From positions 310,001 through 374,000 of the forward strand of contig JACAXG010000130.1 in NCBI GenBank assembly GCA_018881555.1: a stretch of 64,000 bases of DNA, read 5' to 3'. The DNA is from Amblyornis subalaris. Lineage: Eukaryota; Chordata; Aves; Passeriformes; Ptilonorhynchidae. A program made the position numbers and the translations under genes. This document shows, piece after piece, positions 38,590 through 50,765 of the stretch (the stretch's first letter is position 1; every line of letters begins with the position of its first letter). A model generated the notes under the pieces. That model was not told the origin of the DNA. It saw only the letters and a program-made list of their open reading frames with translations, and made no database searches.

Positions 38590-38752
38590 GGGGTGGGGAG
38601 GCCCTGGCACAGGTTTCCCAGAGAAGTTGTGGGTTCCCCATCCCTGGAAGTGTCCAAGGCTGGGTTGGAGCAACNTGCAATAGTGGAAGGTGCCCCTGCC
38701 CATGGGGACTTTAAGGTCCCTTCCATCCCAAACCNTTTTGGAATTCCCCTCC
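38590..38752 (+). mobile_element. CR1 LINE 3' fragment
   Basis: Sense copy: GGTGGGGAGGCCCTGGCACA, CCCTGGAAGTGTCCAAGGCT, GGTCCCTTCCATCCCAAACC. It has two Ns and a deletion of the CCATGGCAGGGGTGG block. Confidence 0.9.
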
Positions 38753-40971
38753 CGTAGGAATCTCCTCACTCCTTAAAAATATCCCAGATTTTCNTGGTGT
38801 GCATTTGCTCTCAGTGAGATCAAAGGCAGGAGGTGTTTTGCAATACTGGACCTGCCCTTCGAATCTAAAAACATAATATTTNAAAAACCATATTTAAAAT
38901 AATATTTAAANATTTATCCTTATTTATTATTTAAAATAACATTTAAAAAATGAATTTTCGTTTATATTTATTAAATTTGAAGAAATAGATTTCATTGGAA
39001 TTGATATTAACCAGAGGAATGCAAAGCAGAGCAACCAGCCCGTGCCAGATTTAGAAATCAGGGCTCCTAAAGAACAGCTGAAAGGGTTGGGTTTGTTTAT
39101 TGTAGGAAAAAAGGGAACACTGTGGGATGGGCAGAAAAAACAGATAAGAGGGTTTTATCAAAGCAGGGGTGGGGGTTGCTCTGTAGACTTGAAAAGAAAA
39201 ACTAAAAAGCAAGTTCATTTTGCACAAAGTGTAATTTCGGATCGATGGAAAGAGAAAGCAGGCCAAGNTTTTTTTGTTTTACCTCATATCTGACTGCAAA
39301 CGTGGATGGAAAACTGGGATATTTTACCTATAACTGCCAAGAAACTTCTAAAAACACACAAAGAAGGAGCTTCCAGAGACAATTTCAGCAATTTTGACCT
39401 TCCCCACTGGCCATGGAGTGAGCATTTTGCTCTCCTGAGATCCCTCTTCATTCACATGCTCAGTTCCTCTAATTCTGTCCATTAATTTAGGATTAACTTT
39501 GTCTCATTTCCCTGCAAACTTTTTCTATTCCTGACAACAGACTTCAGCTGAAGGTGTGCAGTAAAAATGAACAAAAGGACCTTTTTTTACCGAAATAAAA
39601 TTGTTTGAAAAGCTCTTAAAATTGGGTGAAGTTCGGATTCAGCAGCCTTTGGAAGTTGGCCGCTGATTTCCTTGGATTCAGGTGCCCAGGGAGATGTCGA
39701 AGTGTAACAAGAGGAATAAATACCTGCAGGACAAACGTTAAATATCTCATGATGAGTGGTTTTTTGCCCACATTTTTCCCACTCCCTCACTTTTTTGGAG
39801 CAGAACATCCTCGATGTCTGTGTTAGGCAATTCCAGAGCCATTTTTTGGGGCTCATTCAGAGAATAAAGAACTGTTGGAGTTGTAAGTTAGGATCTGGCA
39901 CCACACATTATCCTTCGGTTGGGATCAAGCAGTGCATTTTCCAGGCTCTTATCTTTTTTGGAGCTTTGTTCTTCAACTCTTGGATGTGCTGCATCCTTCA
40001 AGGGCCACATGGTTTTAATTTCTGGGTGCCTGTGAGCCTTACTCTCATTTTTCTTTTCCCTGCTTTGATGAGCTGGTGGAATTCTCCAGGACTTGTCAAG
40101 CTTGACTGTGATTCACCCTTTTGTTTAGCTCCTTCTGAAGAGAATCAAACCTTTTCTGTCTGGTTCGGGGTGTGCTCAGCTTATTTCTCATGCAGGAAAA
40201 TCAGATTTTTCAGAGCAAAGCCAGGGATAGCTGGCAGGGCAGAGCTGAGCATCACCACCAGGTACCACCTTGCTGTGCATTAAACATAAATTTGTCATAT
40301 TTGGATGGCAAAATCCCTCCAAGGAATGTTTCACAGCTCCTGAAATAGGGAATAGAATGTTTTTATCCTAAAATCAACTGTTTCATTTTCAGGGAGCCAG
40401 ACTCCACTCCTCACACTCCATTGGACAAGGAAATTTATCCTTATTAAGGTGCTGGTGTGTGATCATTGTTATGTGAGAATTCATCCCCAAAATACACAGA
40501 CACCAACATTTAGGCACTTTGCTCCTTTTAGTGGGCTAAAAATACCTCGGCTCGCTCCAAAGGAAATCTCTGAGTGAAGGGGCTGGGGCAGCCAGACTCT
40601 CCTGAAGCACAAAATCTTATTTGAAAATAGTGGAGTGTGTGTGTACAGGCAGGAATTTTTATCATCTGTGTTGCCAGAATAGAGATTAAACCGTAGTAAG
40701 GCTGATTTTTNTTCAAAAGAAATCATACATTAGCAGTTTCTCAAATATTAGATTCTTTTTTCCACGCTGTGCTGTTTGATAGAAATGAAATGTGTACAAA
40801 ACAACACTTATTTCACAGTTTCAAAGAGATATCATACTCTAAGAAACCTTTGTAGGTGTTAATAAATACGAAGAAATAATCAGGAGTCATTTAATATTGA
40901 AATTTTAGCATCATAAGTGGAGTGTGTTGCTCAGTGTTGCTTATCTGCTGTTTTAACTGATTATTTTTCAG

Positions 40972-41029
40972 CTTGGAATGAACAAGATGAACAGACCCAC
41001 CTTCAATCTGATGCTTAATGAGGAAAAAG
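40972..41029 (+). other. candidate small exon upstream of the MBD5 start
   Basis: The acceptor region has a branch-like TTAACTGA followed by a T-rich tract and TTTTTCAG at 40971. The donor AAAAAG|GTCAGG at 41030 is acceptable but not ideal. The 58-base segment has ATG at 40978 with G at -3 and stays open to its end (MNKMNRPTFNLMLNEEK). It would therefore add either an upstream ORF or an alternative N-terminus, depending on what it joins. Nothing repetitive is seen in it. The assignment rests on splice-site shape and strand only. Confidence 0.35.
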
Positions 41030-43461
41030 GTCAGGCTTTTGTCACTTTNATTTCAATCCCGTGCCCTGCTGTTAATTAGCAGATTAAAAAAATGACTTCA
41101 CGTGGGCCTTACTCGTTCGTAGCTTTTAAATAACACAACAAAGGTGATGTTTTAATGGCAGGGTGAGCNAGAATATTTTGAAATCAAACGGTGAATTCAT
41201 GCAACAGCTGACTCAGAGCAGGGCGAGTAGAAAAAGGGGCTGGAGAAGGAAAGGTCATGTATACAAATCTTCATAGAGATTGATCTAAAAATGGTTCAAC
41301 TTGCAACTAATAAATCTCTGCTGTATCAAGAAGGAAATAGTTGGCATTTAAAAGGATTCAAAACTTCTTTTTTTTTTAAATACCCTTGAACTTTTGCGTC
41401 CTCTTTCACAAGACAGAGAGAACTCTCTCCAATAAAAGAGTAGGGCCAAACTCTCCAAATACTTACACATTCAATTAGTAAGTAATTATCTACTAATGGA
41501 GAGATTCATCTATCACATTGTACAGATTTGCAGCATCCCAGGCTCTCCAATATTATTCCATTCATAAGGCAGTTGGGTTTGCATGGAGGAGTCTGAAGAG
41601 CTGCTTTTGATTGTTCCCACGTCCTTTTAATACCTGAAGTGTATTTTCATCAGGGAAATTGCTGAGCAGAGCTACGTCATGCAGTAAACAGGTTCAAAAA
41701 GAGCACTTGGAGAGAAAAAAATTCCGAGTGGACTAAAAATAGTCCAGGCACGTGACCTACTACTTTGGCACAAAAGCATAATTTATGGGTTTCATTTGCA
41801 ATCTTGCTACGGTTCTGACATTCTCTTGCACAGGAACTCAGTCTGAATTATTCAAATTATTGAAATCTTGCTCCGTCCTGAACTTCAGGTGTCTGATACA
41901 AAGGAGGTTTGTATTGTTGGGTGAGACCCCTGCCATGAAGATACGGGAGGATGGGTGTGATTTTTACCATTTATTGCTGAATTTTTGAGCTTAAAATTAA
42001 TGGAGTTCTGGGGGCTATTCCCATAATTGTTATTCCAGCGCTCGGAGCCTTTCCCCAGATTTCCAGGAATCTGATTTTTTCCTGTTTTGTAATTGCTTGT
42101 CTGAAATCTAATTGAATTTTCCTGTTCAGGTTTTGAAAGAGTTCCATTTAAATATTTTCTTTTCTTTCAAAAGGAAATCTTTATTTTCCCCAATTCCCAT
42201 TTCCCCGGTATCCTCTGAGTCAATCATTACGGCAGAACTGAACGCTTAAAATTGGTATTTCCTCCTCATTTTCTGCATCTGTTTGTTAGATATTTTAGGA
42301 ACATTCTGGATCAAAGATTCCTGAAATTCATATAATCTTCATTACAAAAGAATTACAGAACTATGCTGAATAATATCAAGTTTTTGGAAGCCTGAAACGT
42401 GAGGACCGAAAGAAGAATTCCTCATTTCTTTATCCAAATTCCCCTAAAATAAAGTGGATGTAATAATGTTTTTCCACTTCTCATTAACACACTGCTCAGT
42501 AATATTCCATTTAATGATATTCCCAAGGAAAGGTTTGGATAACAGTGACATCATCCTTAGCTGATTCCTGGTGCACACCAAATATTAGCCTTAATTTTGG
42601 AAAACTCTGAGTGCTGTCACCGTGCTGACACANAGTAGGTCTGTCCCACATGCACACTTCTGACCTATTCCCCTTGGAAAGACAAAAATTCATGTGGTGG
42701 AAAGCCTGGAAGAGCATCCTAACTCCTGTGTGTCCTNCCATAGGCTCCAGAGGGTGGATTTAATAAATCCAGAGTGAATAGCCAGGGATGAGTGTTAAAA
42801 AAAAAATCCTTTTGTTTCCTGCTTTTTTTTTTNCCTTTTTTTTNTTGTGTAAAGCCTTTCAGAGCTGCTCTGTGTCCNTGGAATGTCTTGAGAGGATGGA
42901 CTTTATCCATTCTTTCATTGGAAGTGGCAGCCTCAGTTGCTCCCAGCTCTGGGAATTACACGGAAAGATGGGTTAAAAGTCATCCTGGGAGAAACTTNCA
43001 GGGATTGGTGCTCTCCATAAGGACTGCTCAGAGATTCCTGCTCCTTTCCAGCTCATCCCAGTTGTCCATTGCCTTGGACAGCTGAAATGGCACAGTTAAA
43101 TCTCCGAAATGAGGATACTCTGATTTTTCCCTGGACATTGGTGGGAAGGATATCTCATTAGTGAACAGCACCCTGATCCAAAATGCTCCAGGAGAAGGGA
43201 TTTATGTGACACCCTCCTAAAGATCACCCGGATTCCATGGACATCAATCTTTTCTCTGGGAAAACTTTTCCCTTGTTGTTTTTTAGTGTAGATTCCTGAA
43301 TAACAGCTCTGAAGTGGCTGCTTTGGTCAGCTCATCCCTGATACTTAGGAAAACAAATTCCAGGGGGTTCTGTCCATCCACGTGCTGGGAAACCAGGCTG
43401 GGGCACATCCAGTGGGTGTGGAAAACAGGGACCCAGAGGCCAGCGTATATCATGTGTAGAC

Positions 43462-43491
43462 CATGAGTATCTCATGAGTATCTCATGAGTA
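43462..43491. repeat. 11-base minisatellite, 2.7 copies
   Basis: CATGAGTATCT is repeated twice exactly and then partly. Confidence 0.85.
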
Positions 43492-44209
43492 CAGCTGTGC
43501 CATGCTCCTGGACCCCAACACAAGGAGAGAATTAAAGGTTCCCTCCCTACNTCAGGCACTTCTGTTTGTTGAATCACTCTCCTAAAAATAGGCCTTCATG
43601 AAGTAGTCACCACTGATCTAATTAGTCAGGAGAAATGCTGCTTTTCGAAGTGGGAAAGCATTCCCAAAAAATGATGCAACGTTTGTATCTAATTAGATGA
43701 TACAGGAGGATCCTGGCTAATTGCTTTGATAGACTTAAACAGATTAATAATGTGCAAGTGGTGACTAAATAAAAACTCCCTTTTCGCTGAGTGGTTTGAG
43801 AGTGATGCTTTTTAAGAAGCTAAAATTTCTTATTAGTTCTAAAACCCCAAGATTGTGATTGGAGAGGATTTCTCATTTTGGAGGTTTTTCAGTGCCGGAA
43901 AGGAAAGCCTGGGAAATTAGATTGTAATTTGTGTCTCTGAGCAGTGTTTGGGGATTGTTCTGAGCGTTTGCAAGGCTTTATATCCAAAATCTGGTCATTC
44001 CATAGGTGGGAACTGGGATTTGTGCATCAGACAGGCAGGCAGGGTGGTCCATGGAATTCTTGGATGCATTTGTGATCCATGGAATTGTTGGGCGCTTGAA
44101 AGTTCGTGTAAGAAAAAAGTGATGGAGCATTAAAAGGAATTGGAAGACAAAGGAGAACAAGAGGAGATACTTAGGTTATATTTTATTAGGAAGAAATTCT
44201 TTGCTCTAA

Positions 44210-44322
44210 AGGTTGGATGGGGCTTGGAGCAACCTGGGATAGTGGAAGGTGTNCCTGGGGGTGGAATGAGATGGGCCTTAAGGTCCCTTCCAACNCAAAC
44301 CATTCCATAATTCCATGATTTG
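44210..44322 (+). mobile_element. CR1 LINE 3' fragment
   Basis: Sense copy: GGTTGGATGGGGCTTGGAGC, CCTGGGATAGTGGAAGGTGT and AGGTCCCTTCCAAC, ending CCATAATTCCATGATT. It contains two Ns. Confidence 0.9.
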
Positions 44323-45029
44323 CAATATCAATCTCTCCAAATTTCTCTTAACTGGCTCCGTGTCCACTTNCNAANAAAATAAATATTATTCATGTCCTAT
44401 GTGACAGATTGGAATCCAGACAATTAGTGTCTAATTTAAATTTCTTTTTCACAATGTGTCAGGTTTTCTATTTCCCCACTTGACTAAAAAATTGTGAAAG
44501 TAAATATTAACAGCTGAGCGTGCAAAGAGGCTGCTTAAAATCCAACTTTTCGGAGAGGGAGAGAGTCCCATTAAAAATTGAAACCATACTTCCAGCATAC
44601 GAAAATTAAGGAGAACTTTTCCGTGCGGGGAAGGGGTCGAGGGGGCTAAAGGGGGGGGAAAGAATTCCATGTCGTTTTGCATTGTTCTCCAGTGAAATAT
44701 TTGTAAGGATACTGTAATGCAAGTGGACTCCACAACAAATCCAAACATCATGTGCTGGCACACGGCAAGGAGCAGTCCCTGATTTGGATGTGGAGAGTTG
44801 TGTTGCTCGTGGTGAGATAGCAGGAGTTGTGTGGAGTTGTTAGGAGATTCCAGGGGAGGGATTTATTGCATGGGTTGATGAAAATCAGGCCTCTGGATAC
44901 ATTCCAGCGTCCAGAATGCTTTTGGGTTTGGTCCAAAATCCCAACTCCTTTCCATCCCAGTCCAAAGCACTTGGAAGGATGGGGAAGGGGCAAATGGTAC
45001 GTCAAGGNATGGGGGTTTCTGCAGNCGTG

Positions 45030-45297
45030 GAATCNCGGGATCATTGAGGCTGGAAAAGCCCTCCAAGACTATGGAGTCCAACCTGTGTCCAATCCCCACC
45101 TTGTCACCAGCCCGGAGCACTGAGTGCCACATCCAGGAATTCCTTGGACACCTCCAGGGATGGGGACTCCAAACCTCCCTGGGCAGTTCCATTGCCTGAC
45201 CACCCTTTCCATGGAGAAATTCCTCCTGATGTCCACCCTGACCCTCCCCTGGCACAGCTNGAGGGGCCAATTCCTCTTGTCCTGTCAAGTTGTAAAT
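45030..45297 (-). mobile_element. CR1 LINE fragment, older subfamily
   Basis: Antisense copy: ATCATTGAGGCTGGAAAAGC, CTATGGAGTCCAACCTGTG, GGAATTCCTTGGACACCTCC, CCATGGAGAAATTCCTCCTG and AATTCCTCTTGTCCTGTCA. It belongs to the same subfamily as the copy at 15067. Confidence 0.9.
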
Positions 45298-45781
45298 CTC
45301 TGGACCAGTAAGAAATGCAGAGGTTTGAGCTGTGTGGTGTTCTTAAATTAATTAAATGAAAGAACACCCAGCAACTTTCCATGGGTGATTTAGTGATGGA
45401 TTTTGTTGGGAAACATGGATGGGCACCTCTAACCTGTGCCATTCCTGCCTATAGCAACGTGCAGTGGTTACTGCATGGAATGGGGGCTTTAGTGTGGAAA
45501 TCCACGTGGAATTGTGCTGGACTTTAGGGAGAAAAATCTCACTTCCATGAGCATTTCCCATCAAACATGGATTATGTGTGCACTAGGAGATTCCCAGGGA
45601 GCCTTAGCCGTGTTTCCTGGATCTCATGACACCCAGGCACCTCGGGGTGTCCTCCCAGCCCCAGTTTGCACAGAAAATGACACAAACCAGGTCAAACTGG
45701 GATGCTGGGAACAGCTCTGGTCACTGCTCCTGCTTAGGGCAGCGTGGGGGTTGGAGCATTCTTGTACCTGNAGGAGAATGG

Positions 45782-45995
45782 AATATAGAACCATGGAATT
45801 CCAGAATGGTTTGGGGTGGAAGGNACCTTAAAGCTCCTCTAATCCTCACCTTCCACTATCCCAGNTTGCTCCAAAGCTGGCCTTGGACACTTCCAGGGAT
45901 GGAGCAGCCACAGCTTCTCTGGGCAACCTGTGCCAGGGCCTCCCCACCCTCACAGGGAAGGATTTCTCCCCAAATCCCACCTAACCCTGCCCTCT
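45782..45995 (-). mobile_element. CR1 LINE fragment
   Basis: Antisense copy: CCAGAATGGTTTGGGGTGG, CTTCCACTATCCCAG, GGGCAACCTGTGCCAGGGCC and CACCTAACCCTGCCCTC. It contains two Ns. Confidence 0.93.
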
Positions 45996-46797
45996 TTCAT
46001 TAAAATATTTAAATACTTTCCACAGAAGAAAGAGTGAAGTGAATTTTTTAGCTCTTTTTAGTCCTGTTTCACTGTAGGTGCAGTACAAAGGTTTATGTGA
46101 TTAGATGGTGATGATCTTGTGGTGGAGGTAGGGCCCTGCAGAACCAGTAGAAATTTAAGGTTACTTTGAGGTGTCTCTTGCAAAAATAAGCAATTGATGG
46201 ATATTATTTGCTCCTAATGGCCCTGAACAGCAACATGAGCCACAGCAGGGCTGGGCTGAGGCATGAGCGACTTCCCCTGCACTGTGTGCTCCCAGTATTT
46301 TAAATATTTTCTGATTTTATCNTATTACAGAAGGTCAATTCTCAATTAATTCAGAATAACAGGGAAATGATTCACCTGTTTTAGCCTTCCACGGGACCTG
46401 CAGTAAAAATGCCACTGCAGCTTTCAGCAAAAAGGTAAATTCTGGCCTGCTTTTGATGAAACCTCACCTACTGTGTCCTTAATCGGGATAAAACCACTCA
46501 AACACCCAAATTTCTGAGCTGAAAACCTGAGCGAGCCCTGAACTGTTGCCAAGAGCTCCCCAAATCCTATTTCTGTGTTCCAGCCTGAGAGATTAAAGGT
46601 TTCCTATTTCCCGTGGACACCTCGTATCCATGGGATATCCACCGTGACCTTCGCAGGGCAGGAGCTCATCAGGCTCCTTGTCCCTTCCCCACTTTTGGCT
46701 GGCCTGGGATTGCATCCCATTGGAGTGCTTGGGAAAGTGGAACCACATCCCTGCAGAACCGTGCCAGGCTATCCCAGAAGGCTTCATCCTGCAGAAA

Positions 46798-46870
46798 ATC
46801 TGGGATCACGGAGTCATTAAGGTTGGGAAAGGCCTCCAAGTTCACGGATTCCAATTCCCTGTTCTATAGG
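46798..46870 (-). mobile_element. possible old CR1 3' end
   Basis: A short antisense segment resembling CR1 ends: ATCACGGAGTCATTAAGGTT, GGGAAAGGCCTCCAAGTTCA. Confidence 0.6.
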
Positions 46871-48320
46871 GACCCCATATCAGTCCAAGGGGTCTGTCCA
46901 ACCAGCTCCTTTCATCCACAGCCTTCTTGGAAATACCCTGGTGAGGGGTTTTTTTTTTTCTCTTTTTGGAGCATTTTGAACTTTACATTTCTAAGCAGCA
47001 CTTCTAAAGAGAATGTTCTGCATGAGGGTACTTAAGGGAACATTTTCCAGGACTATATTTATGCCTCTGTAGTCTTCCTTTAGTGGTCTTGAAGGAAGGA
47101 GCTGTTATTACTGTTAAATATAGATGTAATGTGGTGGTATTGCAGAAATGTCTTTATGTTCCATTTCTAGCTTAAAAAAAAACCCTTTTCTTATTAAAAT
47201 CAGTCAGGTCTATAACATTTTTTATGTTTTAACGTGTTGGCATAATGTTAGTGTTGGGAATAAGGCAGAATTGACACATGATTCNAAATAAAACCTCCTG
47301 ATGTTGTCACTACAGCAGTCATCGGTGCCATCCTATATTTGAATTTAGGATTATTGCTTTTTTCTGGTGTATTTAGTATTTAAATCACATATCCCATGCT
47401 TGTCTCACCCTAATAAAATGTCCAATCTCAAGAGTTGAGTCTCACCTGGTCCACTTGAAAAACTTTGGGGGGGAATGACAAAATTCTCATCATTCTGAAC
47501 TTCTGTCATGAGAGAAAATCATCTGGGGGGGAATTATTCCTGAGGATATTCAGTTTGTTTCCTAGGTATTCACAGATCAGTCACTGATGCTGGCTTTCCC
47601 CTTTTTATTACACAATTTTTTGGGGGAAGATGCTTCTTTTAATTCAATCTAAACGCAGGAGGTTTGCATTTTTATGGATATTACCACGCCTAGAAGCAGC
47701 TTCCCTCACATGAAATTCATTCAGTTTTATAAACAATTTTTAAAGGGCATTAATTTAGTCATCTGCTGATAGTTCTGAACAGAAGCATATGTGAAAATAT
47801 TCAGTGAAAAGCTGCATCCCTTAATTCACCCAAACTGTACATCAACTATTTAACAGCAGTTGCACTCTTGTAGCTTTTAAGACNTAGCTCAATTGCATCC
47901 ACATATAAATAGAAAATGCTGGCAGGATTATATCTGCTCTGAGCCTTATTTCGATGGTTCCATTGACATTTAAAATTTTTGATTTTAAGCTCTTGAAATG
48001 GCTGCAGCTGTAAACATCTTCCCGAGTGCCTGAACTGGGCTGAANCGACTGGAGGGAATGGCTCACGTGTTTCCCAACATCTGTATTTTTCAGGCTGTTT
48101 TATTGGAGCCGAGGAGTCATGAAAGAAACTCCAGAAGACAACTTGGATCGTGAGCGGAAGATGAAAAGAAAACAAAAAGAATGTGGCGTATAAAGGGTAT
48201 AATACCTGGAGGTATTGGACCTGACTCATATTTATAAAAATGAGACGAGCTTTCACAAAATACAAGTTATCTTAAGACAGTCATCAAGCTTGGAGCCATG
48301 CTGTTGAACTAGAAATTCTC

Positions 48321-48346
48321 CTTTTCCCCATTCTCCCTTCTGACAG
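48321..48346 (+). promoter_or_regulatory. strong 3' splice acceptor upstream of the MBD5 start codon
   Basis: A 20-base pyrimidine-rich tract ends TTCTGACAG at 48346, about 317 bases before the MBD5 ATG. It is a much better acceptor than the AG at 48650-48651 just before the start codon. If used, the first coding exon would run 48347-48776 and include about 317 bases of 5' UTR with several upstream ATGs. No donor or repeat interrupts this interval. Confidence 0.45.
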
Positions 48347-48663
48347 GTAACAAAGGATTGGTGAATTATGATTTTCCCAAGTTGGAAGCACTAATTTTTA
48401 TCTATATAGTTCATCCTTATGAATATATAAGGAGTTAAACATTGCATATTTAATGTGGATTATAATGGGAAAGTGACTCATTAACCAAAATGGCCACTTT
48501 TAAGGACTTGGTTTCAAACTGAGCTGGAGCCTCCCAATGCACTTTGTAGGATTTGGGGAAAGCTGTGCTGCAGGGCCTGCTTTGGGAGGCCAGGATGACA
48601 TGTAGTAAAAGGATATCACCTTACTGTTGATATCTCTGAAGACTCATAACCAGAAACAGGAAA

Positions 48664-48776
48664 ATGAATGGTGGGAAGGAGTGTGACGGAGGGGACACGG
48701 ATGGAGGGCCACCAGCAGTGCAAGTTCCCGTTGGTTGGCAGCGGAGGGTGGACCAAAGTGGAGTTCTCTACATCAG
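48664..48776 (+). CDS. MBD5: MBD5 first coding exon (residues 1-37, start codon)
   Basis: This exon encodes the N-terminus of methyl-CpG-binding domain protein 5, a nuclear chromatin protein. The translation starts [11 protein letters not shown] and continues through [17 protein letters not shown], the opening strand region of the MBD fold, whose VGWQR signature is typical of MBD5/MBD6. The ATG has A at -3, and the protein start matches the family, so the start is secure. The exon ends at CAG|GTAAGG after 37 codons plus 2 bases (phase 2). Its partner acceptor at 52314 restores a Ser codon. The MBD of MBD5/6 is known to be atypical: it does not bind methylated CpG selectively and instead contacts the PR-DUB (BAP1/ASXL) complex. 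The 5' boundary of the exon is uncertain. A strong pyrimidine-tract acceptor ends at 48346, and a weaker AG lies at 48650-48651, so the exon probably carries 5'-UTR sequence too. Confidence 0.96.
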
Positions 48777-48914
48777 GTAAGGTCACCTCAGGGGGCTGGG
48801 CTGGTTTTTTGGTGGAGTTTTACCAAAAAATGTGCAGTACATTGGTGATTCGGCTCGTTTCTTCCGCTCGAAAACTTGAAGAAATTGTTCTTTTCCAAGC
48901 GGAAGCTGAAGGAG

Positions 48915-49165
48915 GGGAGGTTTGGATGGGATGTTGGGAAGGAATTGCTGGCTGGGAGGGTGGGGAGGCCCTGGCACAGGTTGCCCAGAGAAGCTGTGAC
49001 TGCCCCTGGATCCCTGGAAGTGTCCAAAGCCAGGTTGAACAGGGCTTGGAGCAACCTGGGATAGTGGAAGGTGTCCCTGTCTGTGGCAGGGNTTGGAAAT
49101 GGATAAGCTTTAGATCCCTTCCACTCCAAACCATTCTAGGATTCTATAATTCTGGGATTCTTTTC
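48915..49165 (+). mobile_element. CR1 LINE fragment inside MBD5 intron
   Basis: Sense copy of about 250 bases: GGGAGGGTGGGGAGGCCCTG, GGTTGCCCAGAGAAGCTGTG, CCTGGGATAGTGGAAGGTGT and CCACTCCAAACCATTCTAGG. It lies 138 bases downstream of the first coding exon donor, in the same orientation as the gene. Confidence 0.94.
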
Positions 49166-50624
49166 AAGGGAAATTTAAGTTAGGTGACTACTCAATAGTT
49201 CCAAAACCACAATATTTTATGCCTGTGGAGGTTCTGTGTTCACTGATGTTCTCCAACAAGATTTACTTCTGTGGGTCCTCACATTACTCACGCAGCAAAA
49301 AAACCCCAGGAATATAAGCCTAAATCCAATGTTTTAGGTACTTTGTTTGTTTATTTTCTTAGCTTATTGGATTTTTTTTTGCTACGCCCTGGAATGGTCA
49401 CAAAGAAATGCATTGAAATTGTTATTAAATAAATGTGTTCAGACAAAGAGAGTATAAATTAAATGTTATTGGAAGAAAGATCAAAGTTGGCTTTATAAAA
49501 TGTGGGGACATTGGGTGCACGTCACACAAGTCTGCATGATTATCAGTCTGTTATTTGCTTAAATTTATTCCACTGTTCTTGATTAAAATAACCACTTCTT
49601 CACAGCATTTTATGTATTACCAATAGAAAAGTCTTTAATGAGTCAAAGCACACTCCAATTTTACACTAAACTACCATAAAGGATCAGATGCATTCCAGGA
49701 TTTCTTGTTTATGTTCTCAATTAGCAGAATCAAACCCAGCCCATGTCAGTGATACCCATGTCAAAGAGAAATCACCTTCCCCTTGGATTTCTCATTACAG
49801 CTGTAATTTACTGGGCCTCTGCCTCACTTAAAAATCAATGAGAAAGGAAAAGTTGTTGGGCTTTATTCCAAATAATCTCCATATCCAGACATCAGGACGT
49901 AGAATGCTTTGGTATTTTTATGTACCCGATGATCCCACCAGCTTTTGAACTTCATTTTCTACAGCTCTAACAAGTTTTACACCTTTTCTACAGCTTTGGG
50001 GAAGCTCATATTATTCCTGTCCTCTTCCCAAGTTTTGCCCATGTATTTTTTTACTCTTTAATTCAATGGTGAATTTTCTGAAATTTTCTGAATTCTGCCT
50101 TCTCTGAAATGTTGTGAATTAAGCAAAGTATGACCCACTGTTCTTAGATTCCTGTTTGGTGCAAGGCACAGAGCAGGACATGTTGGTTGGAAAGGGTGGA
50201 AGTGAAATAATCCAATCTCCTGCCTGACATGGAGCATCCACAGGGCTCCATGGNGGCAGCTGAATCCTCCAGGATTGAGTTTCCACAACCTGCTCGCTGC
50301 CCTGACAGCATGCACAGCGTTTATGGAGACAAGGAAAGGTCAAACAATATTGACTCCACAGCTATCCCCGGGAAAATTAGTGGATATATTAAGATCTGAC
50401 ATGATTTAACTGGAATAGATGATCCCAGCTGGATAAAGCCTCTCTGTTTGTGCCTCCTTGTAAAGCACGGGCGCTGTCCTGTCAGCTGTCAGCAGTTGCT
50501 TTGGATTAAATCAAGATTAAATCCATTCATTAACTGGTTTTCATTACCTGGTAGAAGCATTGAGTTGATTCTCTGGGCTCTTCTTAGCAAAACAGTGCTG
50601 CTGCCTTAAAGTGGGGCCTAAATC

Positions 50625-50765
50625 ATCCCTGGAAGTGTCCAAGGCCAGGTTGGATGGGGCTTGGAGCAGCCTGGGATAGTGGAAGGTGTCCCTGCCCATG
50701 GCAGGGGTGGAATCAGCTGATCTTTAAGGTCCCTCCCAACCCAAACCAGTCTGGGATTCCATGGT
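50625..50765 (+). mobile_element. CR1 LINE 3' fragment inside MBD5 intron
   Basis: Sense copy: CCCTGGAAGTGTCCAAGGCC, CTTGGAGCAGCCTGGGATAG, GGTCCCTCCCAACCCAAACC, ending TCTGGGATTCCATGG. Confidence 0.93.

Larger units (their letters stand above)
16479..40971. other. probable MBD5 5' intron, no coding sequence recognised
   Basis: This is long AT-rich sequence punctuated by CR1 copies of both orientations. The gaps 16479-18687, 19156-21324, 21409-23519, 24142-26487, 28291-31687, 31783-34363, 34503-36816, 36946-38589 and 38753-40971 hold no recognised gene. Features of note are the candidate exon at 22041, an unexplained higher-GC block at 29255-29700, a diverged 3-copy repeat at 32549-32650, and AT-only low-complexity sequence near 35764-35805 and 38871-38960. 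Assignment as MBD5 intron rests on strand and distance only. Confidence 0.6.
41030..48320. other. probable MBD5 5' intron before the first coding exon
   Basis: No coding sequence is recognised. CR1 fragments cluster at 44210-46870 (four copies in 2.7 kb). A short 11-base minisatellite lies at 43462-43491, and a CRM-like pyrimidine-rich run at 42815-42845 carries two Ns. The intervals 41030-44209 and 46871-48320 show nothing else that I can identify. Confidence 0.6.

Noticed and set aside
39756..40283. 175-codon plus-strand open frame with hydrophobic stretches
   Set aside because: It has no recognisable domain, lies in T-rich DNA that gives Phe/Leu-rich chance translations, and has no splice or promoter context.
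46385..46434. Possible 50-base exon between TTTTAG and AAAG|GTAAAT
   Set aside because: The pyrimidine tract is weak, further AGs lie inside, and nothing else supports it.
48201..48216. Short palindrome AATACCTGGAGGTATT
   Set aside because: A 7-bp stem is expected by chance in 64 kb, and no associated element is seen.
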